A stretch of DNA of 64,000 nucleotides from Schistosoma haematobium (GCF_000699445.3 NC_067196.1:29966616-30030615), one strand, 5' to 3'. Counted from the first letter of the stretch, positions 34,976 to 49,010 are shown. Numbers and translations are program-made. Notes: a model not told the origin generated them from the letters alone.

Positions 34976-36275
34976 ATTTGATGCTTTGAAAAATACACAA
35001 TTATTATTCTACTAAATGTACTTTGAAAAAAGAAAGTAAAAGAACAAAAAAAACATTCTTATTCCGACAGTACAAATTTGTAAATCATAGACATTCATAT
35101 GTGATTAAAATGAAGAAAAAAAAATTTTTTTTTGTTTCTCACTAGTGTTACACAAAAAAATGTTTATGAGTCATCTTATATCTTTTCATTTAGCCATGGT
35201 GAATAAAAATGTCACTTATGTATATATATTTATATATTAGTAAGCTTGTTATGAACTTTACAATAGATTACTTATAAGGACGTTAAGAAAAGAATTGAAA
35301 CGGTTTCACTCACAAATATTCTTCATGGTGAAATATATGAGACCGATGGAATCACCTTGTTCATGCTACTATTGATTCATGTATCAGCTTCTTTTTTGTT
35401 TAATATCCAACAAAGCCATTTATATCTTAGTGAATATATGTTTGTAGTTGTATACATAATCAAGACGACTTTATATATAGGAGAAAGTCTATACTGTGAA
35501 TACATTGATTGAAATATTACATCTTGATAAATTTGTTTAAAGAAACTTATTTATATGTGTTGTGAATAACGAAATTATAACGAATTCTCGATCGTAGGCT
35601 TTCACTAACAAAGAGATGTAAGATATATAAAAAAACTTATTTAAGTAGACTAGACATGTCATAAAATGTATACTGTACAATCAGTTGGTGTTAACCATTC
35701 TCTGTAAATTATTAGTCATTTTTAACAGTGAATGAAATTTAAACCGCTTCTTTATTTCTTAAATTTTAAAGGTATGAACGAAGAAAACGATATTTAAGAA
35801 GAGCATCAATCCTTTAAGAGATAACTTTATTGTAACTGGTTATTCTTAAAATCTTTATTAAAAAAAGGTCTTGTTCAGAGGATATAAAAGTTAACTCATT
35901 TTTTATCAACCTAATGTATGTTTGTTAGTGTTGTTTGTTTGATTCTAACTAGAGATAATATAAATAATCATTTCTAAATCGTTTGGTATTTATGAAAGAA
36001 TAATGATAAACATTACGTCACTACGTGTTATGATATTTAGTGAATTGTAGCAATGAAGTGTGTAGAATGAAAGGATCTACCCATAGTAGATGCTAATTAG
36101 ATCCATGTCAATAATTTTAGTCAGAAAACTTATAATTTAAAACGACTGACATTTTTTTTATCAATTCTTAATCTTTATTTTACTAAACTTTCATTTAAAC
36201 TTTTATTATTACATCGAGTTTAGCAAATACCAGAGCTTGTTTGATCTACATTGAACGTTAAATGATTTGTTTGCT
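34976..36275. other. No feature recognised
   Basis: AT-rich with poly-A/poly-T patches near 35110-35160. Confidence 0.5.
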
Positions 36276-36287
36276 TTATAATGATTT

Positions 36288-36545
36288 TAATAATTGAATC
36301 CATGAGTTGATCTAAGCTAGATCACCATTAAAAACCTGGAAATACTGGACGATCGTCTCGTTCTGGTATGGGACTTTTCGGTAGTACGAATTTATAATCC
36401 CATACGCGGGTTTCGAACCCAGAACCTTCTGTCTTGCGCGTGAACCCTTAACTTCTAGACCAAATTTTCAATGTTGGTCTAGCTAAAATCGATTGATGAA
36501 TTCAACTATCAAAATAAATATACTCTCTACAATTCCATATTCTGA
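36288..36545. mobile_element. Family B foldback composite, tail-out
   Basis: A long antisense copy (tail, ribozyme, tRNA-like region with TTCGAACCC) is followed by a sense tail only (36465-36512) and the extended 3' end to ATTCTGA. It is flanked by TTATAATGATTT (36276-36287) and TTATAATAATTT (36546-36557), one mismatch. The antisense core reads CCGAAAA with GAGA for GAAA, inactive. Confidence 0.75.
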
Positions 36546-36557
36546 TTATAATAATTT

Positions 36558-38510
36558 GCCTTGTACAACCATATCATCTCCATATATAGTTTATGTTAAA
36601 CACTGGAAATTATCTAATTTAAAATAATACTTTTTTTCTCTTTCTTATCTTATTTGAAATTGAGCAATTCAGATTTTTGATGTTCCGATGGTTAAATTCA
36701 TTAAGAGTTGACAGAAGTTCTTACTTATAAAATAACGTTGGCGGTATTACATCCTTTCAGCATAGTTGTTTACTTGAAGAAAGTTTATGCAGTAGACTAT
36801 AATTATATGTCAGCTTTTATGTCAAATACGACATAGAAAATGTATAATATTCACTTGATCCTGTCTATAGACTCAGTCAATTATTCATGATATCAAGCTT
36901 ACAGTACAGTTTTAAAATCTTATTCCCATAGTATCACTATTTTGAAGAGAATGTTGAATTATTTACATTGTATTTATTCGATATTGGTTCATTTGACGAA
37001 AATTCCAAAGGATTTGGAAATCATTTCTTCTGACCTTTTTAAAAAAGCGTTCTCTCATGCTACATTGATGCGAATTCGCAAGAGTGTATAACAGCTAGTT
37101 TCTGAATAGTTCTGTGACTTATTTAATTTACTTGAACAAAAAACTCTTAGCTTAACTAACACTATTTGCACATAACTAACCAGCTAATTTTTTATATAAG
37201 TCAACCTTATATCAGGTGGACAACCTTCAAAATCATGACATGAATGAGATAAATATAGTAACAAAATTCATTTCTAAGAGTTATTATGTTTGTCTTATAC
37301 TGATAGTTACACATAAGGGGATAATGACAAGGAACTATTCTAATGATTTTTTGGCTGAAGTATTAAAAATACTACAATCTGAATACAGACGTTGCGATGT
37401 ATCAGAATGACTTAAATATATTTACATTTCCTCTATTCAATGGATAGCTCAAGATTTTCTACAAAAAATCTTAACTGATTGATGAAATATTTTATTGATA
37501 AACACCCATGAAGATAAAACTTCAATTTATACCTTCTCCTGTCAGTAAAGTCCTATGTTTAGTTATACAACCTGCTGATTATAATTAAAAATGTTTCAAC
37601 AGTGTAAAACAATTATTATAGACCAAGGTATATCAATGTAAAAGTTGGATTATGTCTTATATTCAACAGAGGGTAGAAGAGAAACATTCAAATTCGTTTG
37701 CTTTTCCTACAGATATTCATTATTAATAAATATAGTTTTTAAAATTCATAAAATTTGTTCATCCGCTATTAATTCTGTCTTTTTTTTCTAGAAAAAAACA
37801 TATCACATCTTGTGAGATAGAAATTAACTAAATGAATGGCTTCATTTCATCAGTTAGTGGGTGAGAGTTTTAAATAAACAATTGAAAACAAAAAAAACAT
37901 TAGCAACTTATTAAGCATAGGTTTTTTTTTGTCATTCAATGGTTGGATGTAGATCCAAAAAAAGGAGGATGTTAGTTCCTGTAAAATTCCAATCATAACA
38001 TACAAAAAATGTTCTGGATAGAAACTAAATATTCCTGTAAAAAAACTAAAAATTTTTTCTTTTTTCAAAAATTATTATAAGTTATTTATAGAAATTATAT
38101 ATTGTTTTTTTCACAAAAAATATCCTTCATTACTTTTTTAAAAAAAATTGATATATTTTTTCAATTAAATTCAGTTAAATGAAATTGATATTAATTTTAG
38201 TTGCTACCTATTGACAAAGATAAATTATATTGAATTGGTTTTATTGACTACAATTCTTACTGCATAGTTAGATTGTGTATGGTGTACTTTAAGCTTCTAT
38301 TGTGAAAATTGACTATGAGATATGAATGCATTCAGTTTTAGAGTTGTAGATAGATTGAAATAAGATTTTGCATTTTATTGTAGGCCACAATATAAATTTA
38401 TGAAAATTTTAGTTTAAATATTAAAATCATGGTTCACAATGCAATTGTATCATAATAAATTACAGTTTTAAATGTCATCAACGAAGAAATGTAAACCCAC
38501 ACAAACAAGA
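36558..38510. other. No feature recognised
   Basis: About 2 kb of AT-rich sequence. ORFs at 37216-37410 and 37850-38068 have no supporting motif. Confidence 0.5.
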
Positions 38511-38515
38511 TCTTA

Positions 38516-38866
38516 TAAGCAAAGATGGATAGTGGCTAGCAGTGGAACCCAGAACTCGCATTTCGTCCTAGTTCGAACTTGTCAGCTGGATGTACTTACA
38601 TATCACAATTGATGTTCACTCTGGGACTCAAACCCAGCACCGTCCACTTCAAACGCCATTGCGTTATCCACTTAGCTACTGAGTCCTGATAGTCACTTGC
38701 TTGTGCGATATGATGGAATTTAAATTCACCTGATATTGTTTACTTGAATCTTCCCATTTATGTATAGGACTGTAATTGATCAGTCTCTTATTCGCATATG
38801 TGCATACTGTGCGTATTGCCTCGATATTGTCTATTCAAGTAAACAATACTAAGTGAATTCAAGCAA
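38516..38866. mobile_element. Family A composite, antisense copy plus short sense end
   Basis: The antisense unit (38516 to about 38838) keeps both tRNA-like boxes (complements of GGATAACGC and GGGTTTGAGTCCC). It is followed by a sense terminal piece TATTCAAGTAAACAATACT. The core is CTGACAA (38585-38579), the same G8-to-A change as in the left copy at 27472, which it closely resembles. I found no convincing flanking direct repeat. Confidence 0.75.
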
Positions 38867-38869
38867 AAT

Positions 38870-39870
38870 ATTTCTTGATAATTATTCGATCGACAGATAA
38901 GAATTTTATTATTTTCAAGGCAGAATAAGAATAAGGATCATACTGTAGGGGAAAATGATTGAATTTGGAGAGGTGAATCAGTGGATAAGAATTCGGTGGT
39001 TTAAAACATCATGGAAACTATGCATCATGAGTTTATTCATGTATACGGTTTTCTTGGCGCGTTGTTAGGCAATCCTGAAATAAAATGGAATGGATCCTTA
39101 GAGCTATCATGTTTCAGTGATCCTCTAGCAGATAACTGTTCGCGATGAATATGTGGATCTATAGGTTAAAAATGATGGACAATCAAATCGCCCCAACGAA
39201 TTATTATGTTAATTTTCTATCTCAGTTGCAATCCGTTTACTATAAAATGCAGTCTGCCTACATGTGTTATTATTCTTCGGAACATTATAGATAAATAAGT
39301 AAGTAAAACATGTTACCTTCCTAGGCATATTAAAAGTAGTCAGAATGGGATCATTTATCATAAAAAGCTATTTCGATAGTCCCAATTTTGAAGTAACAAA
39401 TAGTTGAGTGGTAAACGTATACATTTATTTTCTCTTGCCATAACTACTTGTAAATCTGAGTTCAGTAACATTAAGGAAAGAGAATCTCCATAATATGATT
39501 ATGTATTTTAAAAAACCACACGAAGCATCTGAAACGGGTGACTGTTTTGTCTGAATATAAAATGACCATTATATGCTGAATACATCAAAATCTTTTTCAC
39601 ATTTTGTAAAACCAGTATTAGTTGAAATAGTACATCATGACATCAAGACAGCCGGTTGTAATTACCTAAACTTATATGTAAACATTTTATTCAGAGGGAT
39701 AGTCACTTTTATATCCCTTCTGTCTATTTCAGTTCTTTGATTCTCTTGGTTGTAAAACCTTAACAAAAGCTTTCTCAGAGTCACCAGACCGTGAGCTAGG
39801 TAGCACCAAAGTGGACATTGATCTCGAAAAACGCGATCAGCAGTAAGAGGTTGTAGAGATCGAGTTTATA
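38870..39870. other. No feature recognised
   Basis: AT-rich; nothing I can support. Confidence 0.45.
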
Positions 39871-39873
39871 TTA

Positions 39874-40340
39874 TGATCATGAACCGGTCAATTTCAAATC
39901 ACCATCGAAAAACTGAGAGCACTGAATGGTTGTCTCATCCTAGTGTGGGATTATTCAGCAGTATCCATCCACGATCCTGCACGTAGGACTCGAATCCGGG
40001 ACCTTCGGTATTGCGCGTGAGCATTTAACCTCCAGAACACTAAGCTAGCACTCAACAGTGTTAATGTCTAGCTCCAATCAGTGCACGAGATCAGGCAGCC
40101 TTCCGTTGTCTTCGAGACGTAACTGACTTACAATAGAGGATGGTTGCACAATATCATGGATTGCTGACGTTAGGCATTAACATTTTTAGATGCCGACTCG
40201 ATCGCATAGAGCTTAAGCGCTTACGCGCGATACTGTAGGTCCTGGATTCGAGTCCCACATGCTGGATCGTGGATGGATACTGCTGAGGAATTTCATACTA
40301 GGATGAGACGGCCGTCTAGTGCTCTCAGTTTTTCAACTTA
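39874..40340. mobile_element. Family B foldback composite, long arms
   Basis: Antisense copy 39874 to about 40135, then sense copy to 40340. Both contain tRNA-like sequence (B boxes CGGATTCGAGTCC and GGATTCGAGTCCC) and a hammerhead segment. Both cores carry GAGA for GAAA; the left also has CTGAATA. The shared GAGA suggests that both arms came from one inactive source. Confidence 0.7.
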
Positions 40341-40344
40341 GCTG

Positions 40345-41955
40345 AACGAAACGTTGGAATTATTTAAATTTCAATCGCTGTGACTATTTCAAATATAATT
40401 TTTACATATAATGACTTCTCTATACTCGGCGCCCAATTTCTGTGAAACTATTCGTTCTAATATTGACGAATATTCGTATAAAATACATATGGTTTTAAAG
40501 TATGGATTTTGTAGGATACACAACAGTCAGTAAAATGAAGACCTAATTATTACATTTAATTTTCTTTATTTCATCAATTTACTATGATTAAATTAGACGT
40601 ATATTAGGTCAGACGGCGCCATTAAAATGGATTATACTAATCCGTAACAGTGGATACCTTTAAGATCAATATTATTAGTAACAAACTTCATTCAGATACA
40701 AACCATTCGTCTGGACTGAAAAGTCTCACAAGTATGATAACGGAAGTATTCTATATGTAATAGTTTTCACTTTTTTACCACTAACAAACTATATTTCTAT
40801 TCTTATTTGACTGTCATAGCTGTATATTACTATGATCTTTATGATAAGCAGATGTAAATCAGTATTGAATTAAGAATTGATAAACATTTGCATCACTATA
40901 TCTCCATTTTTTAAATTTGAATATAAAGTAAAAGATGATTGATTACTTTAAACAAAGTAAACACCATAATTTACATGTCTTATCAAAAAATGGCTAATTT
41001 CCAAGGTTATTCAACTGACGTTTGTCCAGAATAAATAATATTTTCAAGATATTCCTATATCTTAACAACACAGTGTATTTCCTATTTCCATTTATTTACA
41101 AACATTTTAATTAGTGGTGTTAATAAATACTTATCTTTTGAAAATTAAAGTGAAATGAGCAGTTTGTTGCTGAGTTCATATTAGACCGATATCTATCATC
41201 AAATAAAATAAACCCAGATATAATGTTGATTATGAAGTCATGTCGGATAGATCATTATAAACCATAAATCAGAATAGAAATGTTTTTACATAGTTTGAGA
41301 CTACAAAATGATGAGCTTCCTCTTCATCATAATGGTCATGTTGAGATGTAGTATAAATTAAAAATAATCTTTCCGATATACTATCAACAACTCTAGTGCT
41401 CTAATAAACAATCAAACCTTGATAAAATGTTTGTTTAGTGTGACATGGCTTCCATTAGTTCTCCAGCAGAATGACTTTGAAGTTATGCGTTGTCTACTGT
41501 ATAAAAAAGGAACAAATAGAAAATAGTATTTGTATATAAATTCAACATTATTCTTATTTCTAACAGTCTTATTGATCTCGAATATCTTTTTTTGATTTCA
41601 GGTTGATTGACGTAATTATCATGCCGAAAAGATTAAAGTAATTCTTGGAAGAAAAAAAAGAAATCTTGAAAAGTAAATTACGTTTACTGCCCAATTAACT
41701 TCTAGTTTTAATGATGAACAAAAGCATACTCTATGATGCTTTAGTCAACAGAGTTCAGAAAATGACAAAACAAAGAAAGAAAATCAATTCATTAAAATGA
41801 CAAAAGAAAATTAAAATCAAACAGATGTAAACAAATGTTTAAACATTTTAACTATATTTCAGAGTAGATAATTCTATAACTTGTACTGCATAAGTATATC
41901 AATTTATATTCTGATTATTTAATCGATGATTCATTTAATAAAATCCTTTACAATT
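40345..41955. other. No feature recognised
   Basis: AT-rich; nothing I can support. Confidence 0.5.
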
Positions 41956-41961
41956 TTTATA

Positions 41962-42275
41962 GTGAGAAGCAGTGACCAGTGGGGTTTAACCGGATCTGTT
42001 GTGAGATAGTAACTCATTGAAGACAATGGTGAATGTATCGCCCAATTTTGTGGATTTGTTGGGGTTAAACATTAACACCGTTGGATACCGGCTCAGTGGT
42101 CTGGAGGTTAGGCGTTCGCTTGCGAGACCGACATGTTCTGGGTTCGAATTTTGCGCGGCGGGATAGTGGGTGTGCGCTTCTGAGGAGTCACACAATAGAA
42201 CAAAACGTCCGCTCAGTGCTTCCAGGTTTTCCATGATGATCTTGCTTCAATTGACTCATGATCTCAACTATTGAA
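41962..42275 (+). mobile_element. Family B SINE, full length, ribozyme broken
   Basis: Head CAGTGACCAGTGGGGTTTAA, body, A box CCGGCTCAGTGG (near 42090), B box GGTTCGAATT (near 42141), hammerhead segment and tail. CTGAGGA is kept, but GAAA has become AAAA and stem II and stem III are changed, so it should be inactive. Confidence 0.85.
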
Positions 42276-42279
42276 ATTT

Positions 42280-43975
42280 TAACTAAACCTAACAACATTC
42301 GGTTATATTTATATAATATTCAACCAATATTCACGAATTTTTTGTTGTGGTTTTATGAAAAAATCGTTATAATTGGCGAGTACATCTTATCACTAACTTA
42401 AATGAGCCGGAGAATGAATGTAAATCACGGGGTATTTGTAACTACCACAATCAAGTTTGTGACTTCACTAAAATGGTCATTCATAATCCTAGTTAAAACT
42501 GAAATAATATTTTTGAGGTTTCATTGATATATTTAAGCTAGTGAGCTTGATTACAAGGTTTTCACTGTTCTTTTGAAATTTAATTTAGTTTTCATTTATT
42601 ACAATCCTCATCAAAGATCTTTTTGAATGAGCTTGATCTTTAAACTATTAGTATAATAAGTAACTTTTAAAAAAAGAAACTATCACACTGTAACATATAT
42701 ATGTATTTTTACAATTATATCCGATAAATACTTAAGCTAGGGTTATAAAAACTACGATATTTAAAATCTAAACCTTCCTGCAGTTTATTAGAGTGTGTGG
42801 TCATCATCTACCTGGTTGTCTCACATCTTAGCGGCTCTATATCCTCCATGAACAGCTCATGTATGACCGCTCTGAAATTCGGGGACAAAATGTCAAGTTG
42901 CCAGGATTAGTAAGCAAAGAGGTTAGTCAAGTTTGGTGGTCGAACTACTTTTGATTTTGTAAGATAAGTTCCTTGTTGGCTGGCTTTATATATTTATGGG
43001 ACAAACTAAAGTCACCAAAACTTCCAAATATTAGGTACGTACCATTAAAACACCACAAAAGTCAATCTGACTCAAAGTCGTAAGGATTTAAGTTTAATGC
43101 AGAGGTTATATATGGTGTGATTTGTTTCCTCCTCTTGATATATATACTCTAGAAAGTACCGTTATCATTGTATTTAATAGAACTGTAATTTTTGAATGTA
43201 CTCCATTGTAAATTAATCTTAGCCATTAAATTATTCCCAATAATGCTTTAGTAGGCAAGGAATTAATTTTTTCTGATGAGTTTGGTTGAGGCTGTTAAAC
43301 TCAAAATACTGTGTTAAACGAACTAATTTTAACTAAATGATCGTTTTATATGAGAAAATGCTAAACAAGTGTTTTATTCTAGTATCGAACGCCTTAGTGG
43401 TGTGTAGCTGCGAACTGACGAGGGACTGGTGAAATAAACATTATAAACATATGCAACTAAATTACTGTTGCCAGTTCTATAGGATTACTAGGTGGTTTCT
43501 TGTGGACCTTAGTTGTTCTTTGACTCGAGTCAAGTTTTCACTAGATGACTCACTAATATAGAAGGAATTACAATATATTATTACAAGTATATTATTTTTA
43601 TTAATAGAAACCTACCTAATGTTCAATTTATTTGAAATTATCAAGTCAGACCTTAGTAATGAAACCTATTTCAGTGATAATTTCTTGTAGTATATTATTT
43701 ACAGTACTCTTTTTATTTTAATCGTGAATTTATTCAAAGATTTTATTCCATGAATAAATATTATTAAGAGGCTTTATGAAATATTTTGGAAATTAATGAA
43801 ATAAAAGGATAGTGTTATTGACTTGATCTATAGTGAATAGATTTAGTCAGGATAACTAACAAACAGAAGTGTATAATTATATTAAATTATCCTAATATTG
43901 ATTCAGGAAATTTTTGCCAAATGAAAATGAGCTTTCCTGTGAAACGCTATTCCATGAAGAATAGTTAAAAACCAG
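42280..43975. other. No named feature; possible old repeats
   Basis: 42780-43100 and 43380-43560 are less AT-rich and may be unidentified repeats. Confidence 0.35.
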
Positions 43976-43983
43976 ATTAGGCT

Positions 43984-44506
43984 GAGGCTCCCAAATATCC
44001 TGGTACCGCCGCGGATGAGGAGAGTCAGCTCTCCTTCTCGAAATGCTCTCACATGGCCACGTATATACAGCCACTGCCACACAAGTTATACTCATTGCTT
44101 TCTCACGGCGGAGTTGTTGTTTACGAAATTGAGAAGACGAAAAGTGAAACTCCGTGCTTTAACCGGGTTGGTGGGTATGGAGGACCCACCTAAGGGAGTT
44201 GAAAAACCATGATTCCAAACCAATGGTGCACACGGGCTCCAGGATCCTGAGGAATGGAATGATGTATGAATCAATTATTGGTGACCGACTACCATGGGAC
44301 TAGATTTCATTACGTTGCTCTACTATCTTGTGGATCAGACCTTTAGGTCGAAGGCTCTGGGTGTGGCCTCTTAAGGAAACCACCTATTTCGGTTTGGACA
44401 TCCGGGTAGTATCACAACCCACGCACAAATCAAGTGACTTGCATGGTGCATATGTATTCGGTGCCCCTCTGTACCAATATTTATGTGTTCAAATAAATAA
44501 ATAAGA
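43984..44506 (+). mobile_element. LINE 3' end, copy 2
   Basis: Same element as 14282 and 57294, ending in AAATAAATAAATAAG. It is very close to the 57294 copy: both share the diagnostic run GATAGTAGAGCAACGTAATG when read on the same strand. It is 5'-truncated and has no RT sequence. Confidence 0.8.
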
Positions 44507-44509
44507 CCC

Positions 44510-45120
44510 GGCTGAATCGTTATCTCTCTATTGATTGTAAATTTTGTGGTAGTGTGCCTAAGTGACCCTACGTATGCTATATATGTATATGAAAAACATG
44601 GATAATGCTTTATCGACAAAACTGAACGTTCAAATATACTTATGATTAAAGTTTAGATCATCATATCTCTTCATAATCATGATACAATTAAGTCAATCTT
44701 TTAGTAGCCTTTATTGTAAATCTCATTTGTTATACCATGTCATTTTATAATCATTTAATATTATTAATATTTCAAGTTTTTGATAGCAACATCTAACTGG
44801 AAATTTGAAAAATCTATCTCGAAGTTAATTGGTACTTACAATAATTGTGTATAGATTTTTCTATAATTTAAACCTATATCATTATACACTAATGTTAACT
44901 GAAGAAGTATTATAAACATTGGCAAATATTTAAAAGTAATTATAATTTATTCACGTATTACATCGTTTTTGTATTCAGAATTTAATCAATTCGTATTTCA
45001 ATTGTAAACTAATTAAATATTTGGAAAAAAAATGTAAATAACATGTTTCTAATTATAGAAACTTAACTGTCAGTTTGTATGATTAAATTGGATAATTGGC
45101 AATGAAATGAAACATTTATA
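44510..45120. other. No feature recognised
   Basis: AT-rich, part of the putative intron near the first exon. Confidence 0.45.
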
Positions 45121-45132
45121 AGTATAATGAAT

Positions 45133-45493
45133 TATTTAGTAGTTGAATTCATGAGTCAATTAAAGCTAGATCATCATAGACAACCTGAAAGCACCGGACG
45201 ACCGTTTCGTTCTATTGTGTGACACCTAAACAGTGCGCATCCACGATATCGCTTCGTGAGATTCGAACCCATTAGTTTCAGTTGTTTAGAGCTTGGGCGT
45301 TTGCGCGCGAGACTGATAGATCCTGGATTTGAACCTCGAGAGGCGGGATAGTAGAAACGCACTGCTTAGGAGTCCCACAATAGGACGACACGGTCGTCCA
45401 GTGCTTCCAGGCTTTTTATGATAGTCTAGCTTCAATTGACTCATGAATTCAACTATTGACATTACTATAATATCCACAAAACCCTTCTCTGAT
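45133..45493. mobile_element. Family B foldback composite, 70 bp downstream of the first exon
   Basis: Antisense copy, then sense copy from about 45290, ending at the extended 3' terminus ACAAAACCCTTCTCTGA. Direct repeats TATAATGAAT (45123-45132) and TATAATCAAT (45494-45503), one mismatch, flank it. The right core is CTTAGGA with GACA, and the left core is lost; both inactive. It lies just inside the putative intron. Confidence 0.7.
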
Positions 45494-45565
45494 TATAATC
45501 AATAAATTCAATAAATAACAAAGTACGTATTCACCAACTAACTTGAACATTATTTATCAACTTAC

Positions 45566-46067
45566 AGTTAGAATTTCCTGATGATATTTTATGATCATGA
45601 TAATTATCAACTGATCTTTTTTGATTAATTTCATTACTATTTGTTTTTATTGTATCAAATGGATTAAATACTTCAATTAAAGACTCATTATTTAATGAAT
45701 TTTTATCATTCATATAATTATGATTCATATTTAAATTATTAATATTATTATTATTTATTGATTTACTTATTTCACAACCATCACATACACTAACAGCCAT
45801 TCTAGATACTGGTTGACATGTACACCAACAAGTGGGATTCTCCATCCATGTAGAAAATAAACCACGCCATATACCATCTGAATCTATACAACCAACTGGT
45901 TTATTATGATTATTAATAATACTATTATCATTATTTTGTGAATAATTTTGTTCTATTAAATGTTGTTCATGAATTGAGTGAATGAAACAATTAACGTTTA
46001 TACAAATTATCCATGAATAAAATAAATAATTCATTGTTAATAAGAAATATCGATGTAAATTAGTCAT
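45566..46067 (-). CDS. First coding exon of a secreted Cys-rich protein (VWC-like)
   Basis: The ATG at 46067 opens a frame of 167 codons plus one base, ending at a good donor, AACT|GTAAGT, at 45566. Without splicing the frame reads on only 11 codons to a stop, so the donor is likely used. Residues 8-24 are hydrophobic, consistent with a signal peptide. Cys60, Trp67, Trp74 and a C80xC82xC84...C95xxC98 cluster look like part of a VWC-type domain. After that come an Asn-rich stretch (about 102-122) and a dibasic QKRS site near 149-152. The phase (1) fits the acceptor of the exon at 1559-1759, about 43.8 kb downstream. Exons in between may have been missed. A second Met at residue 12 is an alternative start. 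Confidence 0.65.
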
Positions 46068-48505
46068 GTTAATTTAATTAATTAAAGTAAATATAGATGA
46101 TGTAATATACAAAGATGAAATCAAAACTGATTATTATGCATTAGAGAAATATAAAGTTTTCTTTTAATAAAAAGACACACTCCTTTTACACTAATGTGTA
46201 ATAGTCTTAACAAATGATTAAATTGTTTTCATATGGGAATAATTAGTGCATTAGGATTTCTGGGAAGAACAAACTCAACCATAATAAATTTGTTAATATG
46301 ATATACTTCTGCTTTTAGGAAAGAGTAAACAGTTAGGTAGATTATCGACTCAAAAAGAAATTTTTCATGATTATGCAATAGTCATTTCATAATGAATTAT
46401 TTTATTCCAATTAGAAGAGAAATATTAATGCATTATCCTTATTGTATTACATTAGATAAATAATAACAATAATCGATTCATTTTCTCAATCCTCACCAAA
46501 TATACATATCGATAGATGTATTCTCACGGATTCAAATAATCTGCATTTGTGCATATTTATATATATATAGTTTTCATTTACAATCTCTTTTTTGATCAAT
46601 AGTTAGACTGATTACTATGATTACATATTGCACGTGACTCCAAGGAAACATACTGACCAATAAAATTCATCCATCTGTAAACACTTGTTTATGATAAGCT
46701 TATTTCATGTAACCAATAAAATGACATGTTTGAAGGTCAGTGTGATGTATCTTGACGATTTTAATCTTGAACTATTGGAAATGATCACCGATTCTATTCA
46801 ACCAGTTCAATCATAATTAGGTAAAACAAAATTACACAAAACACATTCTGATAATAAAACAAAATTACTTTTTAACCACAGAAATTGTCACATTTGAGGG
46901 AATTTAAAGAATAGATTTACTAACGCTTTGGTTTATGTTACGAAATTAGTTGATTTTGTCAGAGTTGAGATCAACTAAAAACGAAGTAGTGATTAGGGAA
47001 TGATATTTTGACGCTTTAACAATTTGTATCATGTGATTGAGATTCATGATAAAAAAAATTATTTGTAATCATATGATACATACATCGAAACCATCTTTTT
47101 GAAATTTTACGTTGATAAGTTTTTTTCATTGCACAAAGATGTGATCCATTGATTTTGTACTGGCTGTCTATACCATATCGCCCGTTGCATAAAACTTTAA
47201 GGTACTGTGCTGAACCCTTCCTAGAGTTATTTTAATCCAGACTGTTGTGGGGTCTATGGGTAAAATGATAAAAATATTTGATATCCTTTGATTTACAGTG
47301 CTTCTCAAAGTGACTGATTCATAAACTGGGATAAAAAGTCTATAACCAAATATATTTAGTCAAATATTGTTCACATCATAAAGCAACACTAACAAAGAAT
47401 CTCCAATAAGCAACAATGAGTAGTCTTATCTAACGAGATTGAAGCTTGAGATTTTCAGTAAAACGGCTGTTATATATCGTACGTGGTCGGTGTTAGATGT
47501 GGTATTTTTAAAATGATATGTAGTGCATGATGATTTGAAACATTTTAAAACTATGGTTAGTAAGTTCGTTCTCTAGTTAAGGACTCAGTTAACTTCACAA
47601 GTCACTATTCAATCAAACCCGAATAAATTCATTTTGTGACAAGCTGTAAGAGTAGACTAAAATATTGTCCAACTAGGTGATTTTCACTTAACTATAAGAT
47701 TGATTAAATCTCGTATTATCATCGGCTGGAGAACATCAGAAAGTGAATAGATCATCAAATATCTTGTTATTTTATTATGTACCTTTGAATGCATGGTAAT
47801 AAGATGATTATATTTATGAATTATTTTATGAATGCCGAAGTACAAATAATCAATATTATCTAACTTATCAGTGAATGTTAGGTACTTGAACTCAGTATTG
47901 ATTATTTGCCATTCATTGTTTTCTTTTGCTTCATAATTTATGGATAATCAATTATTACTCATATATAAAACTTACCATTCAACTTACTGAAATTATATTT
48001 TTTTTACAAAAATTAAATCATACTGTTTCACTTATATAGTGAGTACCAAATCGAGGGAAAGAGAAAGAATATACTAGAATGAATAGGAATTATTTTTTTA
48101 CCTAGTGCTTTAATGCTTTCATATTACGTATAATTCTATTATAAGTAAAAGTTAATCTACGGATTTAATGATTTAGAAATCCTCATATTTACTCAAAGAG
48201 TACTCTGGCAGTGATGAATGGGAAAGCACTTAAAGACAATAAAAGATAGTGAATGCACAGTAATGCGCCGTATTCGGCAACGTTCAGCCTTCGGTAGCTT
48301 TGCGTCCACCCTGAAGTTACATTGCATGCCAGCGGAGTTTAAGGGATAGTGTATGAAAGCCATCGAAAGTGAAAACAAACAAAAGGTAAAGTAGATTAAT
48401 GACTCATTAAACAGACGGAATGAGCTAACCGTTAATAATAAAATTAATTTGCAACTATGATCTACTATTAGTACTGTGGTTTTGTGAATATTGTAAAATG
48501 TCTAT
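46068..48505. other. Upstream region of the minus-strand gene; no promoter identified
   Basis: AT-rich, with a short TA run at 46559-46569. The promoter and 5' UTR of the gene at 46067 should lie here, but nothing specific can be picked out. Confidence 0.4.
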
Positions 48506-48517
48506 GGCTTAACCATT

Positions 48518-48672
48518 AACCAATCTTAGCTAGACTACCATTGAAAACTCGGAAACATTAAACAGGCGTTTCGCCCTAGTATAAGGCTATTAAGCAGGAC
48601 GGATCCACGAGTCCGCATATGAGAATCGAACCCAGGACATTCTGTTTCACTCGCAAACACTCGACATTTAGA
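48518..48672 (-). mobile_element. Decayed family B fragment
   Basis: Tail, hammerhead segment and B-box complement GAATCGAACCCAGGAC. The core reads CTTAATA, inactive; GAAA is kept. Confidence 0.7.
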
Positions 48673-49010
48673 CGTTCGAGACAAATTCACAGGCGTAAAA
48701 TCGGAACGATCGGAGAATTAAAATTAGTTGGCAAAGTTTCAAACGAGCTATTTATCAGGATTATGAATAAAGTGTGTTCCTATAGATGTGTCCATTGAAT
48801 AACTTAACAGTTGTATTTACAAGAAAGAAAGACAGAATAACTGTTATTATATTTTTGCCGAAGTTTATTTCTTGTAATAGAAAAGTAACAGATAATAAAT
48901 ACATCGAAAGTTTGAGAAGTTGGTTTTTCATGACAGTTTTTGATTTTTCATATTTGCTTTCGATGTAGCTTACCAGTGAGCACGTAATAATTATCATTAC
49001 TGAATTTCAC

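Noticed and set aside
36276..36557. Cut-and-paste DNA transposon explanation for the inverted elements
   Set aside because: Inverted ends are unequal between copies and target duplications vary from 10 to 14 bp, unlike fixed-length duplications of a transposase; no transposase seen.
37216..37410. 64-codon ORF
   Set aside because: No domain or splice support; length expected by chance.
45174..45477. Several ORFs inside family B copies (also 6451, 17795, 41986, 59915, 30941)
   Set aside because: They translate the repeat itself (recurrent KLDHHGKPGSTGRP type) and follow the SINE, not a gene.
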